Shown: positions 33,815 through 43,091, counted from the stretch's first letter. The stretch: DNA of 64,000 nucleotides from Haloplanus sp. CK5-1 (GCF_037201915.1 NZ_CP147505.1:2542001-2606000); one strand, 5' to 3'. Notes: generated from the sequence alone by a model not told the origin. Program-made: numbers and translations.

Positions 33815-35666
33815 TGAAGATTTAGATCAACAAGAAGAGGATGATATTCCCGTTGGCGAGGACCTAGATTTCGAGACCATCTCTGGAGGAAAGCCTCGGT
33901 CGTTGGGGAAAGACAGAACCTCCAGCGATAGTGAGGCGAATGAGGAGTCTACACGATTACATGATCGAGTTATCCCCACTGTTGGTGTCGAATCGATAAC
34001 TACCAAATCTGAAAAAGTATCCGGATCCACTCTTTCGAACCATTCGAGAGTGGCCGTAGACCGTGTTGGTTCAGCACATGGTGTCGTTACTATCAATAGC
34101 CATTCTGTTACTCAACAAATCGAATTAAATACCGTTTCGCAGGGAGATGAAGATGCTTCCGATTCGGAAGAGCAAACCCTGCCCAATCACATCCGAACCG
34201 TCGGAACCACTGCGCATGTTGAGTCTCTTCGCCACCAGGTCACGAACCCTCTCTACCTTCGAGAGGAAACAGCCACACACGTAGAGACACTCGGTACAAC
34301 ACAACTGAAGACGCTGACTACGGACAACCGCAGCACGTCGAACATCATGACCCTCAACCAATCGCAAACCGGCAATCGGCCAGAACAGGAAGCTGAGGAA
34401 TTTGATCCCGCCTACCACTGGACAGGTGGAAATCCGTACGGGTCAACAATACCACAGTGTATCATCCACATCAACAGCAGCGATGCTGAATCACTTCCTT
34501 TTCTTCAGCGAGTACTCAGAGATACCTACACCGAACTAGAGGGTGGCCGGCCACGGACGAAGACGGCCACAGTCCGTGCGGGATCAATCGAGAATACCAC
34601 GATCCACGGGGCGATTGTGACGCTTGACCTCACTACGGAAGCGTGGACCGTCTCAACTGAAGATCAGCAGATTCGCATCAATCACGGAGATCGAGACATG
34701 ATACCCGATCTCAAGTCAATTATCTCCACTCTTTATGCGGGTAAGTTGGGATACTTCGTGCTCAACATTGATGCGGAGGATCTTCAGTCCCGGTTTATTC
34801 CAGATGAGACACAAGAGCTGATACGAACACTTCTACCAACAACCGAAGATTACGATTCGGATCAGACTTCAAACGAACTACTGCAGCGGACCGCGGCCCC
34901 TATTCGACTCGCTTCACCACGACAGGATAGCTCCTCCGAATTCATCGAGGTTGCCAAGCGGTATTTTTCTTTCGAGCATATTGACCACTCTCGTATTGCC
35001 GATATTGAGGCAGAACACGAAGCTCGCCTCCGCGCAAACGACTGGCGACGAATCGCGCTAACACAACAACAGGAAGCGTCTGAGGGTGAAAGCGATGAGC
35101 ACTACTTGTGGAAAGCCGCGATGACCGCCGGGATTGCCTGGCAAATGTATGAAGAATATTCAGTGCTGGAAGAAGAGATTAGCTTCAACAAGTTCGTTGA
35201 AAAGCATTTGATGTCTTCAGGTCCGATTCACTCGGAAACATCGGACGAATCAACTGATGAAGTACCAGATATAGAAATTAACACCGGCAGGACGTGGGCA
35301 TGGAATGGAGTGCGACACTATCTGTCAGCAACTAATCCCGAACCTCCCAAAAATTCACGAGTCGTTTTTGAATTCGAAACAGGGCGTGCCGAAGGTGCGT
35401 TCAATTTCCGAAAATTCTACCATACTCTAGATAAGTACAGTGAAGAATCTGAGGTGTGGATCTACTTAGTTGTACCTCCTCGAACGCTGTTCCGCTCTGA
35501 ACTCCGCGCAGAAATGATCCATCAACTGGTTGAACGGTGGACGTCCTCGTCCGAATCCGACCAACGCGCGGAGTTGTGTGTTCCTGTATTGGGCCAGTAT
35601 GGATGTGAGAAACTAATCTCGGCTCAATCCCTGTTAGCTGAGTGGTTCGGAGATAAAGATGAGTGA
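33807..35666 (+). CDS. Predicted PD-(D/E)XK nuclease, protein B of the operon
   Basis: This 619-aa protein starts at an ATG overlapping the previous stop by 8 bp. Residues 1-200 are Ser/Thr/Glu-rich and probably disordered, and the middle is beta-rich. The C-terminal third has a layout typical of PD-(D/E)XK nucleases: a helix with Glu (ESDEHYLWKAAMTAGIAW), then VPDIEINTG with an Asp, then a strand with E-x-E-T-G (VVFEFETGRAEG) followed by FNFRKF with a Lys and the strand WIYLVVPP. The DNA-cutting role is inferred from these motifs. Coupled to an AAA ATPase downstream, it would be the effector of the system. Confidence 0.65.
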   Translation: MRDEDLDQQEEDDIPVGEDLDFETISGGKPRSLGKDRTSSDSEANEESTRLHDRVIPTVGVESITTKSEKVSGSTLSNHSRVAVDRVGSAHGVVTINSHSVTQQIELNTVSQGDEDASDSEEQTLPNHIRTVGTTAHVESLRHQVTNPLYLREETATHVETLGTTQLKTLTTDNRSTSNIMTLNQSQTGNRPEQEAEEFDPAYHWTGGNPYGSTIPQCIIHINSSDAESLPFLQRVLRDTYTELEGGRPRTKTATVRAGSIENTTIHGAIVTLDLTTEAWTVSTEDQQIRINHGDRDMIPDLKSIISTLYAGKLGYFVLNIDAEDLQSRFIPDETQELIRTLLPTTEDYDSDQTSNELLQRTAAPIRLASPRQDSSSEFIEVAKRYFSFEHIDHSRIADIEAEHEARLRANDWRRIALTQQQEASEGESDEHYLWKAAMTAGIAWQMYEEYSVLEEEISFNKFVEKHLMSSGPIHSETSDESTDEVPDIEINTGRTWAWNGVRHYLSATNPEPPKNSRVVFEFETGRAEGAFNFRKFYHTLDKYSEESEVWIYLVVPPRTLFRSELRAEMIHQLVERWTSSSESDQRAELCVPVLGQYGCEKLISAQSLLAEWFGDKDE

Positions 35667-36888
35667 CCCGGTGACTGAACTGGATGAGTGGCTCGTTGAT
35701 ACAGCGGCGGAATGGCCAAGTGAACTTCGAGTTGCGTTATTCAATAGTGGTGAACGGATTCAGCGACACCAATTAGCAGGTCTGGTGAGAAATGAGGGGG
35801 AAACAGGAGGCACATTCAAGCTAACTTCCAGTGTTGAAACCCGAGACCGCTACCGATGCCGTGTGGTTGATGGCCAGTTGGAACATCTACGGTACCATCA
35901 ACTTGTGATTCCAACAGCCTCTGACGAGTTCCCCAATGGTGAGGGTGAATTCGTAATTGAGGTGCCGGAGGCTGGATCTGAATCAATCCCTTCCCTGCCT
36001 TCGAATGTGGATGCTGTCTCCGCAGCGCTGTTATTAGCTGCTCAAAAATCAGAGAATCATCTATCGAGCGTCTGGTCCACACGAGTTGCTGGCCTAGATG
36101 AGGAGAAACAACGAATCAAAGAATTCCTGACGCAGTCGCTCGCCAGTTGGGGCCTTCGGGACGAAACCGGAATGCTACTCGAAGGACCGCCAGGAACGGG
36201 CAAAACTGAACTTGTAAAAGAGATTTGTGAAGAGCTCTATGGTGCCGTCCCGGTTACAATTAGTGGACCTGAGGTACTGAGTCGGTGGGTCGGAGAATCC
36301 GAAGCAACGCTCCGACGGACATTCACGAAGGCGCGTAACTCCCCGGTACCCGTGCTCTACATTGACGAGGTTGACGCCATAGGCTCTTCTCGTGTCAACA
36401 GTACTCAAGACTACACAGCACAGGTCGTCTCACAGCTGTTAGTGTTGCTTGACGGCATTGAGACGAAATCCAGTCGAGGCCCTTCCTCTGAGCCACTCAA
36501 AGTGATTGCTTCAACAAACACGAAAGAGACACTCGATAATGCGCTTACCCGACCCGGACGGTTAGGTGATGGATCACTATCTATCGATCGTCCCGATTCC
36601 AAAGTTCGGAGTGCGATTTTCCACCACTACTTAGAAATAATACATTCGGCGGCAGACGCCCTTGATGAGGAACTTGGAAGGGTCGTATGCGAAGATCCGA
36701 ATAAGCTTCCACATACGCTCATTTCTGAAACTGAGCGTTACACCGGTGCGGATATTGAGATTCTAATACTCACAGCAGCACGAACGGCAAAACGCTCCGG
36801 CTCAAAGTTGAGTATAAACCACCTCACAGAGGCACACAAGGCCATCGAAGATGAACTCCCAACAGAGTCTGCTGAATCAAAGCACTAG
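35659..36888 (+). CDS. AAA ATPase, protein C of the operon
   Basis: The 409-aa protein has a novel N-terminal 130 residues and a classical AAA module. Walker A is EGPPGTGKTE (about residue 175), the pore-like loop is LSRWVGESE, Walker B is VLYIDEVDAIG (about 235), the arginine-finger region is LTRPGRLGDG and the C-terminal lid contains TGADIEIL. These match the Cdc48/FtsH-type AAA fold that forms hexameric rings and pulls on proteins or remodels complexes. The start overlaps the end of the nuclease gene by 8 bp. It probably powers the operon, by analogy with McrBC and other motor-nuclease pairs, but the other partners are unlike those systems. Confidence 0.9.
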   Translation: MSDPVTELDEWLVDTAAEWPSELRVALFNSGERIQRHQLAGLVRNEGETGGTFKLTSSVETRDRYRCRVVDGQLEHLRYHQLVIPTASDEFPNGEGEFVIEVPEAGSESIPSLPSNVDAVSAALLLAAQKSENHLSSVWSTRVAGLDEEKQRIKEFLTQSLASWGLRDETGMLLEGPPGTGKTELVKEICEELYGAVPVTISGPEVLSRWVGESEATLRRTFTKARNSPVPVLYIDEVDAIGSSRVNSTQDYTAQVVSQLLVLLDGIETKSSRGPSSEPLKVIASTNTKETLDNALTRPGRLGDGSLSIDRPDSKVRSAIFHHYLEIIHSAADALDEELGRVVCEDPNKLPHTLISETERYTGADIEILILTAARTAKRSGSKLSINHLTEAHKAIEDELPTESAESKH

Positions 36889-36889
36889 A

Positions 36890-37546
36890 TTAAGACTCCC
36901 ACTCATCTGACACCGTGGGAAGTGGGAGATGCTCCTCAGGAGCATCAATCGATCCGACCTCAGGAAGTGGATACACATCAGTCCCATCTCGCGCAATGAA
37001 TCCAATACGGACTAATTCATTGAAAAGATCCTTACGTGCCATCTGCTCGTACTGTTCTGTTTCAATCAGATTGTATGCATCCCAAAGGAACGAGCGATCA
37101 ATATCAGAAGAATCTCTTGCATGATCTCGTCGATAGACTAACGCTGCAATAATTCGTGCTGTCCGAGATATGCCACCTCTCGATAGTGCCTCTAACAACT
37201 CGTCAGTCCGATCTTTCACCAAGATGTCTTCATAAGCACTCAATAAGACCACATCAAGTGTTTCCGAGACATCGTCAATCTCAAACTGGTTGGGATAGCT
37301 CCAATTGTCCTCTGAAGTGTAAATCTGTGGCCCTGACGAACTCCACTCTATTGTTTCGACATCATTTTTATTCAAAAACACATTAACAAATTTGTCTAAC
37401 GCGTCAGCAGTTCCGAACCGGATTTGAAGATTACCTCGGATTTTCCTTCGTGTAAGTCTTTGAGAGAATAAAAATGACGCCGCTCCAAAGCCCGGGTATT
37501 CGGCGTTATCTTGGATTATGTCGTATACATCACCTTGGGAGGTCAT
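36890..37546 (-). CDS. Unknown protein D convergent with the AAA gene
   Basis: The 218-aa protein (MTSQGDVYDIIQDN start) is convergent with the AAA gene and ends 1 bp from its stop. It has a helical N-terminus, a beta-rich centre and a basic helix at the end (ARKDLFNELVRIGFI); a winged helix at residues 130-200 is possible. A TATA-like TTATAAATA about 20-26 nt upstream suggests leaderless transcription. Three closely spaced codons (TTG, ATG, ATG) could serve as start; the last fits the TATA distance best. It may be a regulator or immunity factor of the nuclease/AAA operon; this is only inference from position. Confidence 0.55.
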   Translation of the reverse strand: MTSQGDVYDIIQDNAEYPGFGAASFLFSQRLTRRKIRGNLQIRFGTADALDKFVNVFLNKNDVETIEWSSSGPQIYTSEDNWSYPNQFEIDDVSETLDVVLLSAYEDILVKDRTDELLEALSRGGISRTARIIAALVYRRDHARDSSDIDRSFLWDAYNLIETEQYEQMARKDLFNELVRIGFIARDGTDVYPLPEVGSIDAPEEHLPLPTVSDEWES

Positions 37547-37634
37547 AATCATTCTTCCAAGTTTCAATATTTATAACCTACGACGGACCCGAGACAGTTG
37601 GCAACTCTCCAGTCAGTTCAATTGATACTGTGGT

Positions 37635-37833
37635 GAGGGTGTCATACAACGGTCCTCATGGCTGTTCTTCGCTCTCCTGATTCGCTCAGTGCAGCCACGT
37701 TTTTCGAGGAGCGGTGGCCTCGCTCCGCTCGCCGCGGATGCCCGTGTTCAGTAGGCAGAATACACTGAGCAGGCAATCCATTCCCGATACTCCCTGAAAA
37801 CAGCTCCCTTGTGAACTGGTCTATGACGCCCTA
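37635..37833. mobile_element. About 200-bp MITE-like element with IS-type ends
   Basis: The left end GAGGGTGTCATACAAC and the reverse-complemented right end (AGGGCGTCATAGACC) closely resemble the ends of the 1069-bp IS. The interior has no transposase. It may be a deletion derivative mobilised by that transposase or by a close relative. No clear target duplication was found. Confidence 0.65.
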
Positions 37834-37842
37834 ACCGGATGA

Positions 37843-38058
37843 TTACGTTGCGTTCAACCCTTCGTCAATCGCCTGCAACGCCGCAATAGCTTGCTGGATG
37901 TGGTCCTGAACTTCGGGTTGGTTAGCCGATACTCGGGTATCGCGCTGTTCACGTTCATCCAGCGACTCACCTGCGGTCTCCTCAGCCCCATCGATAGTCG
38001 TGTCTTTCACTATTACAATATAACCGCTTTTCTCGATGCCCCCCGCTGTACACCGTCT
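37843..38058 (-). pseudogene. Gene tail with coding character
   Basis: After a stop at 38059-38061, the minus frame reads GIEKSGYIVIVKDTT followed by an acidic helical end (QPEVQDHIQQAIAALQAIDEGLNAT). This is coding-like but has no plausible full-length start, although a GTG at 38010 could start a 55-aa peptide. A similar acidic helical end occurs at 39360-39523 on the other side of IS copy 4. Both are best seen as C-terminal tails of related genes cut by IS events. Confidence 0.45.
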
Positions 38059-38081
38059 TCAAGCCTCACTAACCAGGTCTT

Positions 38082-38158
38082 TTGCGGACACACCCCGTCT
38101 GTGTATCTTTTCTAGTTCTAAATCTGATCTATCACTCTAATTGCGGACACACCCCGTC
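38082..38158 (+). repeat. 18-bp direct repeat pair
   Basis: TTGCGGACACACCCCGTC occurs exactly at 38082-38099 and 38141-38158, a spacing of 59 bp. The purpose is unknown. Confidence 0.8.
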
Positions 38159-38245
38159 CCACGACTGATCGCCACCCGGCAGCATGCCTGTAAGAGTGCT
38201 GGCTTCGATCCTCCCACGACACCACTGCGACCCATACACCACCCT

Positions 38246-39314
38246 GAGGGTGTCATAGAACTCTTCTCACACCGTGATGATTGTGCTTCCCGGATTGTCT
38301 CCGCGTTCGTAGTTGGTGATTGCGACGACGAGGCGCAGACACAACGCGAGGAACACCTGCGCTCGTGCATGGACGCGGCCTCGGGCGTGCGTTCGCCCGA
38401 GGCCGCAGCCCTTGACTGATTCGTTGGTTCGTTCGACGCCACTCCGGCGGTTGTACGTCTCGTCTAGCGTTGATTGCTTCAGCTGAACGTCGTTGCTGTG
38501 TTTTTCAATGCGGTCTTCTACCCTGTACTCGATATCTTTCGGGTCGTCGGTGTTTCGTGGATTGTACGGAGCGACTGGCACGACCCCTGCGGCCAGCAGG
38601 TGGTCGTGCCAGTCGAGCGTGTCGTAGGCACTGTCTCCAAGCATCCACATCGGTTTCCCGACGGCGAGCGCGTCACGCGTGACGCGCATCGCCGTCTCTT
38701 CTGGTGCTTGTTTGCTCTCGGTGAACTCGGCTGCAATCGGGATCTTTTGCCCGGTTGAGACGATCGTGCAGCCGTAGCCGTAGTAGTACTCGTCATCGGT
38801 TGGATCATAGCACTTCGATGCGTCTGGATCGGCGGGCATCGCTCTCACGTCGGTTGAATCGATAGAATACGTCAAGTCGAGCAGGCCCCGCAAGGCGGCC
38901 TGCTCGACGAGATGGTCGAAGACCCGGTCAACAACGTGCTCAAGATCAGTGAGGAATCGATCGACCGCGTCTCTCGACGGCGGTCGATCGAAGCTACAGC
39001 TGAGCCAGACAACGGTGTTGTTCAGTTCTCGTGCAACCGGACGGATACCGTAGATGTTCTTGTAATAGCAATGGAGAAAGCCACGCATCATCTCGGGCGG
39101 CTCAAGATCTCGTGTTCGCCCCGTCTCCGCCGGGGCGAACACGTCGAACCCTTCAAGAAACTCGAAGGAGAGGTGCTCGAACAACGCCAACGTCTCCGTT
39201 TCCACGGCATTGAAGAACGATTCTACCGAAGGATCATCTTGCAGGGTCGCTGAACGCATTCCACCTCAGCGTTCACCCTGCTCTTTGGTATGCGAACTGT
39301 TCTATGACACCCTC
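38246..39314 (-). mobile_element. 1069-bp DDE insertion sequence, copy 4
   Basis: Same ends as the other copies, with an 8-bp duplication ACCACCCT (38238-38245 and 39315-39322). It separates two gene tails of similar end sequence. Confidence 0.97.
38267..39259 (-). CDS. DDE transposase (330 aa), copy 4
   Basis: Intact transposase of the Met-Arg variant, identical in protein sequence to copies 2 and 3. Confidence 0.95.
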   Translation of the reverse strand: MRSATLQDDPSVESFFNAVETETLALFEHLSFEFLEGFDVFAPAETGRTRDLEPPEMMRGFLHCYYKNIYGIRPVARELNNTVVWLSCSFDRPPSRDAVDRFLTDLEHVVDRVFDHLVEQAALRGLLDLTYSIDSTDVRAMPADPDASKCYDPTDDEYYYGYGCTIVSTGQKIPIAAEFTESKQAPEETAMRVTRDALAVGKPMWMLGDSAYDTLDWHDHLLAAGVVPVAPYNPRNTDDPKDIEYRVEDRIEKHSNDVQLKQSTLDETYNRRSGVERTNESVKGCGLGRTHARGRVHARAQVFLALCLRLVVAITNYERGDNPGSTIITV

Positions 39315-39359
39315 ACCACCCTGGCTACTCTTTGCGCGAAAAATCGGACCGCGATTCAG

Positions 39360-39523
39360 TCAGTCTCCGCGAAGCGCGTCCTCAACGCCCGCTAACGCGT
39401 CCAGCGCTTGCTGAAGATTCTCCCGGATCGACTCCCCATCGCCAGCCACGACCGCCCCGTCGGCTGCAACCGCCTCAGCATTCGGGCGTTGATCCACACC
39501 CGTCTGCTCAACATCACCACCGT
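39360..39523 (-). pseudogene. Acidic gene tail cut by the ISH3-like element
   Basis: The minus frame runs from the left end of the ISH3-like element to a stop at 39360 and reads SDGGDVEQTG...ESIRENLQQALDALAGVEDALRGD. The acidic helical end resembles the tail at 37843-38058. The upstream part of the gene is missing beyond the IS, so the insertion went with a deletion or followed decay. Confidence 0.45.
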
Positions 39524-41035
39524 CGCTAGTTGTCCACTCTGGCTCAAGAGACCAGTTTCTGACACGTAGTGATTAGAATGACGCGACTGAATCAGTCGCC
39601 TGATTCAGCCGCTGCCCGGATTCCTGTGTGTGATGGAGTTCCCAAGACTCAAACGCATCCTCACAGATCCGGACGAGTACATTTCGAGCAGCCAGTTGAA
39701 GTCTCTTAGCATGGAGTTGCTTGAGCTGATACCGATGGAAGGAATCGAGGGCTCCGGCCTCGATTCCGAGGAAATCATGGAAGTCGTCTTACGAGCTGCT
39801 GTTGACACAACCTCCGTCAACGGTGTCACGACGAACACTGAGGACACGCCAAACCGCGAGCCAGTGATGGACTGGTTGCACACCTTGGAGAAAGAGCCGA
39901 TGCTTGATGCTGTCAACGATATCCTCGCACTGGTGGCGATGACGGTTCTCGACCGCGGCGGGTCGAGAACCATCTGTCTGGACTTCATGGACAATCCGTT
40001 CCACGGTCATCCAGACGACGAGGACGAGTTCAGGAGAATGGAAGCACGAGATGGAACCACGAAGTGTCACCGGTACTGTACTGCGTTCGTCATCGCGCAG
40101 GGAAAGCCACTCACACTGGCGGTTGAACCAGTTGACGGCGAGGACAGCAAGGCCGACGCGGTCGAGCGCGTGCTCGCCCGCGTCGAAACATACCCATTCG
40201 AGACCGACCAGATCCTCATGGACAGGGACGCCTTTGTCGGGGAGTTAATCGGTATTCTTCGGGAGACAGCACCGCCAGTCTTTCCGGTCATAACCCGGAA
40301 AGACTCGCTCCGGAAGAAACTCTCCAAGGCCGCGTCACACATGACCGAAGAGACGATTTGCGAAGGGAAAGAGCACGAACAGACGTATCCACTGGCGGTG
40401 AACGTTACCTATCAGAACGGTGACCGCGGAAAGTCTGGTGTGAAAGCGACAGGATACGCGGCGTACGGTCTGGAAGACCGCACGCCCGCGCAAGTCGCTA
40501 CGACCTACAACAAGCGTTCACGGATAGAGAAGAGCTACGAGAAGTTCCGAGAAGCGCGTGCCCTGACAACAACGCCATCGACGACAATCCGGCTGTTCTA
40601 CGTGGGCGTGGGGTTTCTGTTAGAGCAGTTGTGGCTCGTGTTACAGTGGGCCGTGCTCGCCCGACCACGGCGGGGCGGGCGAGCACTTCCGAAAACATTC
40701 GCGTTTGGTGACGCGTTTTTGCACGGGATCGAACGGGTGTTAGACGACGAACTCGGCTGGAAAGAGAAGTACCGGACTAACGGAGAAGGACTGCCAGCAG
40801 GATACGAACACGGACTCGGTTGAGCCGCCTCGCTTCGGCGAAGCGAGGCTGGCGAACAGCGACAGCTGTCTTCGGAGATCAGTCTGAACGACAACTACAG
40901 CCAAAACAATCCAGATTTGTGACTCTTCCTCAACTCTCCGTGGCGTCAGATGTGTACTTCGTCTCGTATCAGCGTCCTTACCGTGTTAGACCGGACTCTT
41001 GTTGCCGCCGCCATCAAGAGAGTGGACAACTAGCG
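39524..41035 (+). mobile_element. ISH3-like insertion sequence
   Basis: A 17-bp perfect terminal inverted repeat (CGCTAGTTGTCCACTCT at 39524-39540, its complement at 41019-41035) brackets one transposase. No 5-bp duplication is evident at the flanks, so one side may have been rearranged. A 10-bp stem hairpin (40827-40849) lies just after the transposase stop. Confidence 0.85.
39633..40823 (+). CDS. ISH3-type transposase
   Basis: The 396-aa protein has the DDE triad of the ISH3 family: Asp in CLDFMDNPFHG, Asp in ILMDRDAFV and Glu in RSRIEKSYEKFREA. ISH3 elements are restricted to haloarchaea and some methanogens. The gene is intact. It too contains long inverted repeats, for example GGAATCGAGG/CCTCGATTCC near 39739-39768 and GTGCTCGCCCG with its complement near 40655-40685. 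Confidence 0.92.
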   Translation: MEFPRLKRILTDPDEYISSSQLKSLSMELLELIPMEGIEGSGLDSEEIMEVVLRAAVDTTSVNGVTTNTEDTPNREPVMDWLHTLEKEPMLDAVNDILALVAMTVLDRGGSRTICLDFMDNPFHGHPDDEDEFRRMEARDGTTKCHRYCTAFVIAQGKPLTLAVEPVDGEDSKADAVERVLARVETYPFETDQILMDRDAFVGELIGILRETAPPVFPVITRKDSLRKKLSKAASHMTEETICEGKEHEQTYPLAVNVTYQNGDRGKSGVKATGYAAYGLEDRTPAQVATTYNKRSRIEKSYEKFREARALTTTPSTTIRLFYVGVGFLLEQLWLVLQWAVLARPRRGGRALPKTFAFGDAFLHGIERVLDDELGWKEKYRTNGEGLPAGYEHGLG

Positions 41036-41162
41036 AGTATAGCAGTAATGTTGCCGCGCATCTTATCGCTTCGGGAGAATGTTAACAAGGGCGGTGTGAT
41101 GACATGTATCAATAGACGCGTTCAGGCCGGATTATCCACATTTTGATGCGTATAAGGCCGAC

Positions 41163-41411
41163 GTGTTACAGGAGAAATCGACACTTGAGCAACTGCTCAC
41201 GATGGACAGCGAACTGGCGAATTATATTCATTTGAGCAAATATATCGGGCCGCTGCATCCTGCGGATCTCCCGATTCTGCGGCGTGAATACTCGACACGA
41301 TTCGAACAATTCCTTCACGACCGGTTGGACGGCGTCGTGGCTGATCCGACGGAGCGAACAGCTCCCTATGAGCACCAGTTCGGTGACTTTCGGAAGCGAT
41401 TGCGGAGTTGA
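41163..41411 (+). CDS. Short hypothetical or gene remnant
   Basis: An 82-aa frame (GTG start; a later ATG reads MDSELANYIHLSKY) with fairly normal composition ends in a basic helix (FGDFRKRLRS). It may be a small gene or the leftover of a transposase. No motif. Confidence 0.35.
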   Translation: MLQEKSTLEQLLTMDSELANYIHLSKYIGPLHPADLPILRREYSTRFEQFLHDRLDGVVADPTERTAPYEHQFGDFRKRLRS

Positions 41412-41558
41412 ATCAGAACTTACCGGGTGCGGCGGATTCGCCGGTGACGACCTTACCACGACCTGCAGAGCGGTTGTTGACAAAGTCGCTCCGCCGGCAC
41501 ATACGAAACCACAGTACACGCTCGCGTTGTCGATCCGGAATTCCATGCGACGGTACTG

Positions 41559-41909
41559 TCAGCGGTTGAGCCAGTAGTGCCAGTCCGACACGGCCTGCTC
41601 GGTGTCGTCACTGGCGTCAACTGGTTCCAGTTGACTCAACGGCACCCCGAACTCTCCGTCCATCCATTTGATGGTCACGAACTGCTGGCGGAGCGAGGGC
41701 TCCGATGATGGTTTGCCGATTACACGAACTGTCTCGCCCTCATCCAGCGGCGACACCTCCTGCTCCTCGGTACAGCGGGCCTCAAAGGGGAAGTCCATCG
41801 TCTCCTCCAGATAGATATGCCACCCCATCGCCTGTTCGTGCTCATGATAGGCGTCCACGATAATCTCCATCTTGATGCGCTCTTCGCGTTCCTCGTCTCG
41901 TTCGACCAT
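41559..41909 (-). CDS. CcbP-like calcium-binding protein
   Basis: The 116-aa acidic protein matches, from memory, the small calcium-binding CcbP family (AMGWHIYLEETMDFPFEARC, FGVPLSQLEPVD, AVSDWHYW). It has many Asp/Glu and a compact beta-rich fold. In cyanobacteria CcbP buffers Ca2+; the haloarchaeal role is unknown. It lies alone between the ISH3-like and IS5 elements. Confidence 0.7.
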   Translation of the reverse strand: MVERDEEREERIKMEIIVDAYHEHEQAMGWHIYLEETMDFPFEARCTEEQEVSPLDEGETVRVIGKPSSEPSLRQQFVTIKWMDGEFGVPLSQLEPVDASDDTEQAVSDWHYWLNR

Positions 41910-42029
41910 GTGCCCGCGTACGCACCCTGCTGGTAAGTCGTTCCGGGCTGCTCACCAACCGACCCGTGACCAGCCCCCCTAAAGTGAAGACCAAGTTGCT
42001 CCGGAATCCCACTCATCGCTTCTAAAATC

Positions 42030-42958
42030 TGCCGTGTTGAATAGATGCTGAGTCACGGCTAGAGTGGCTCACAGAGCGGTTCTATGTTAGAGATGGCGAA
42101 CATAAGGACGATTTCACGGAACTGTCGATACCAGCCGAGCGCTCGCACGGCATCGCCGAGCGAGCGCTTCGTTGTCGAATACGATGTTTCGGCCATCCAG
42201 CGCTGAGAGTAGCCTTTTGCCCGGATGAGCGCGTTATGTCCTAGCGTCAACGGTCTCGATCCACGCTGTAAGATGAGTGGCTCGACACCGAGGGCGTAGA
42301 ACTCGTATTTCGTGATCCAGTTGTGGAAGGCTTTGTCAGCAGCCACGGACAGCAGGTCGTCCGCGTTCCGGCGGACGACCTGCGGCCCGGTCTTCGTATC
42401 GTGTTTCCACCGGGCCGAGATATGTACGTCAAGAACAGCAAGAGACTTTCTATCGGTTAGTGTCGTCACTTTCAGTGTCTGTACGTTACTTCCCGACCGC
42501 TGGCGGTAGTACGACGAGGCTGAGCGGCGGTCGAAGAACGTGCTGTCGAGTGCAGCGTGACCAGACTGCGGGTGTTGCTGCGCGGAAACGCGCAGCAACG
42601 CCCGCCAGACCCACATCTCCAGCCGGTCGAACGATTTGTAGATCGTGCTGTAGTCTGGCAGATCGTCCCGATCTAAGTCGAGTACGTCACGAATCTCAGC
42701 CATGTACTCCAGCCGATTCGGCGTTTCACGGTAGCTGTGGCCGTCTTCGAGCCGGAAACAGTGGATAACGACGTGTTTCCAGCGGGCGAACCCGCCGCTG
42801 GCGGGCTCGCCCGCGTGCTTCCCCAACGCTTGTTTGACTAGGTGCCGACACTGCTCAACGAAGTCGAGGAGATCGACTTCCATAGACAGAATCGATTTCC
42901 TCGGCTTCGCCCTTCTACTCCGTGATATAAGCCGATTAAATCGGTATTCAACACGGCA
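42030..42958 (-). mobile_element. IS5-family (ISH1-like) insertion sequence
   Basis: Inverted ends TGCCGTGTTGAATA lie at both sides, with an 8-bp duplication CTAAAATC at 42022-42029 and 42959-42966. The 929-bp length, single transposase and 8-bp target duplication fit the ISH1 group of IS5. Confidence 0.93.
42059..42883 (-). CDS. IS5-type transposase
   Basis: The 274-aa protein carries the DDE residues in HAALDSTFFD, SVAADKAFHN and AETSYSTTKRSLGDAVRALGWYRQFRE. Intact. Strong inverted repeats inside include GTTGCTGCGCG around a GAAA loop near 42571-42600 and AGGTCGTCCGC near 42354-42381. Confidence 0.93.
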   Translation of the reverse strand: MEVDLLDFVEQCRHLVKQALGKHAGEPASGGFARWKHVVIHCFRLEDGHSYRETPNRLEYMAEIRDVLDLDRDDLPDYSTIYKSFDRLEMWVWRALLRVSAQQHPQSGHAALDSTFFDRRSASSYYRQRSGSNVQTLKVTTLTDRKSLAVLDVHISARWKHDTKTGPQVVRRNADDLLSVAADKAFHNWITKYEFYALGVEPLILQRGSRPLTLGHNALIRAKGYSQRWMAETSYSTTKRSLGDAVRALGWYRQFREIVLMFAISNIEPLCEPL

Positions 42959-43091
42959 CTAAAATCTGTCCTCTCTGCCGATCAACCCGTGGTCTACGAG
43001 GGAACCAGCGATGTGCAGTGGAACACTATCGCCGACCAGCTGACATGGAACGGCCCGGGCTATAACCCTAAGCGGGGTCTATCGACTCGAT

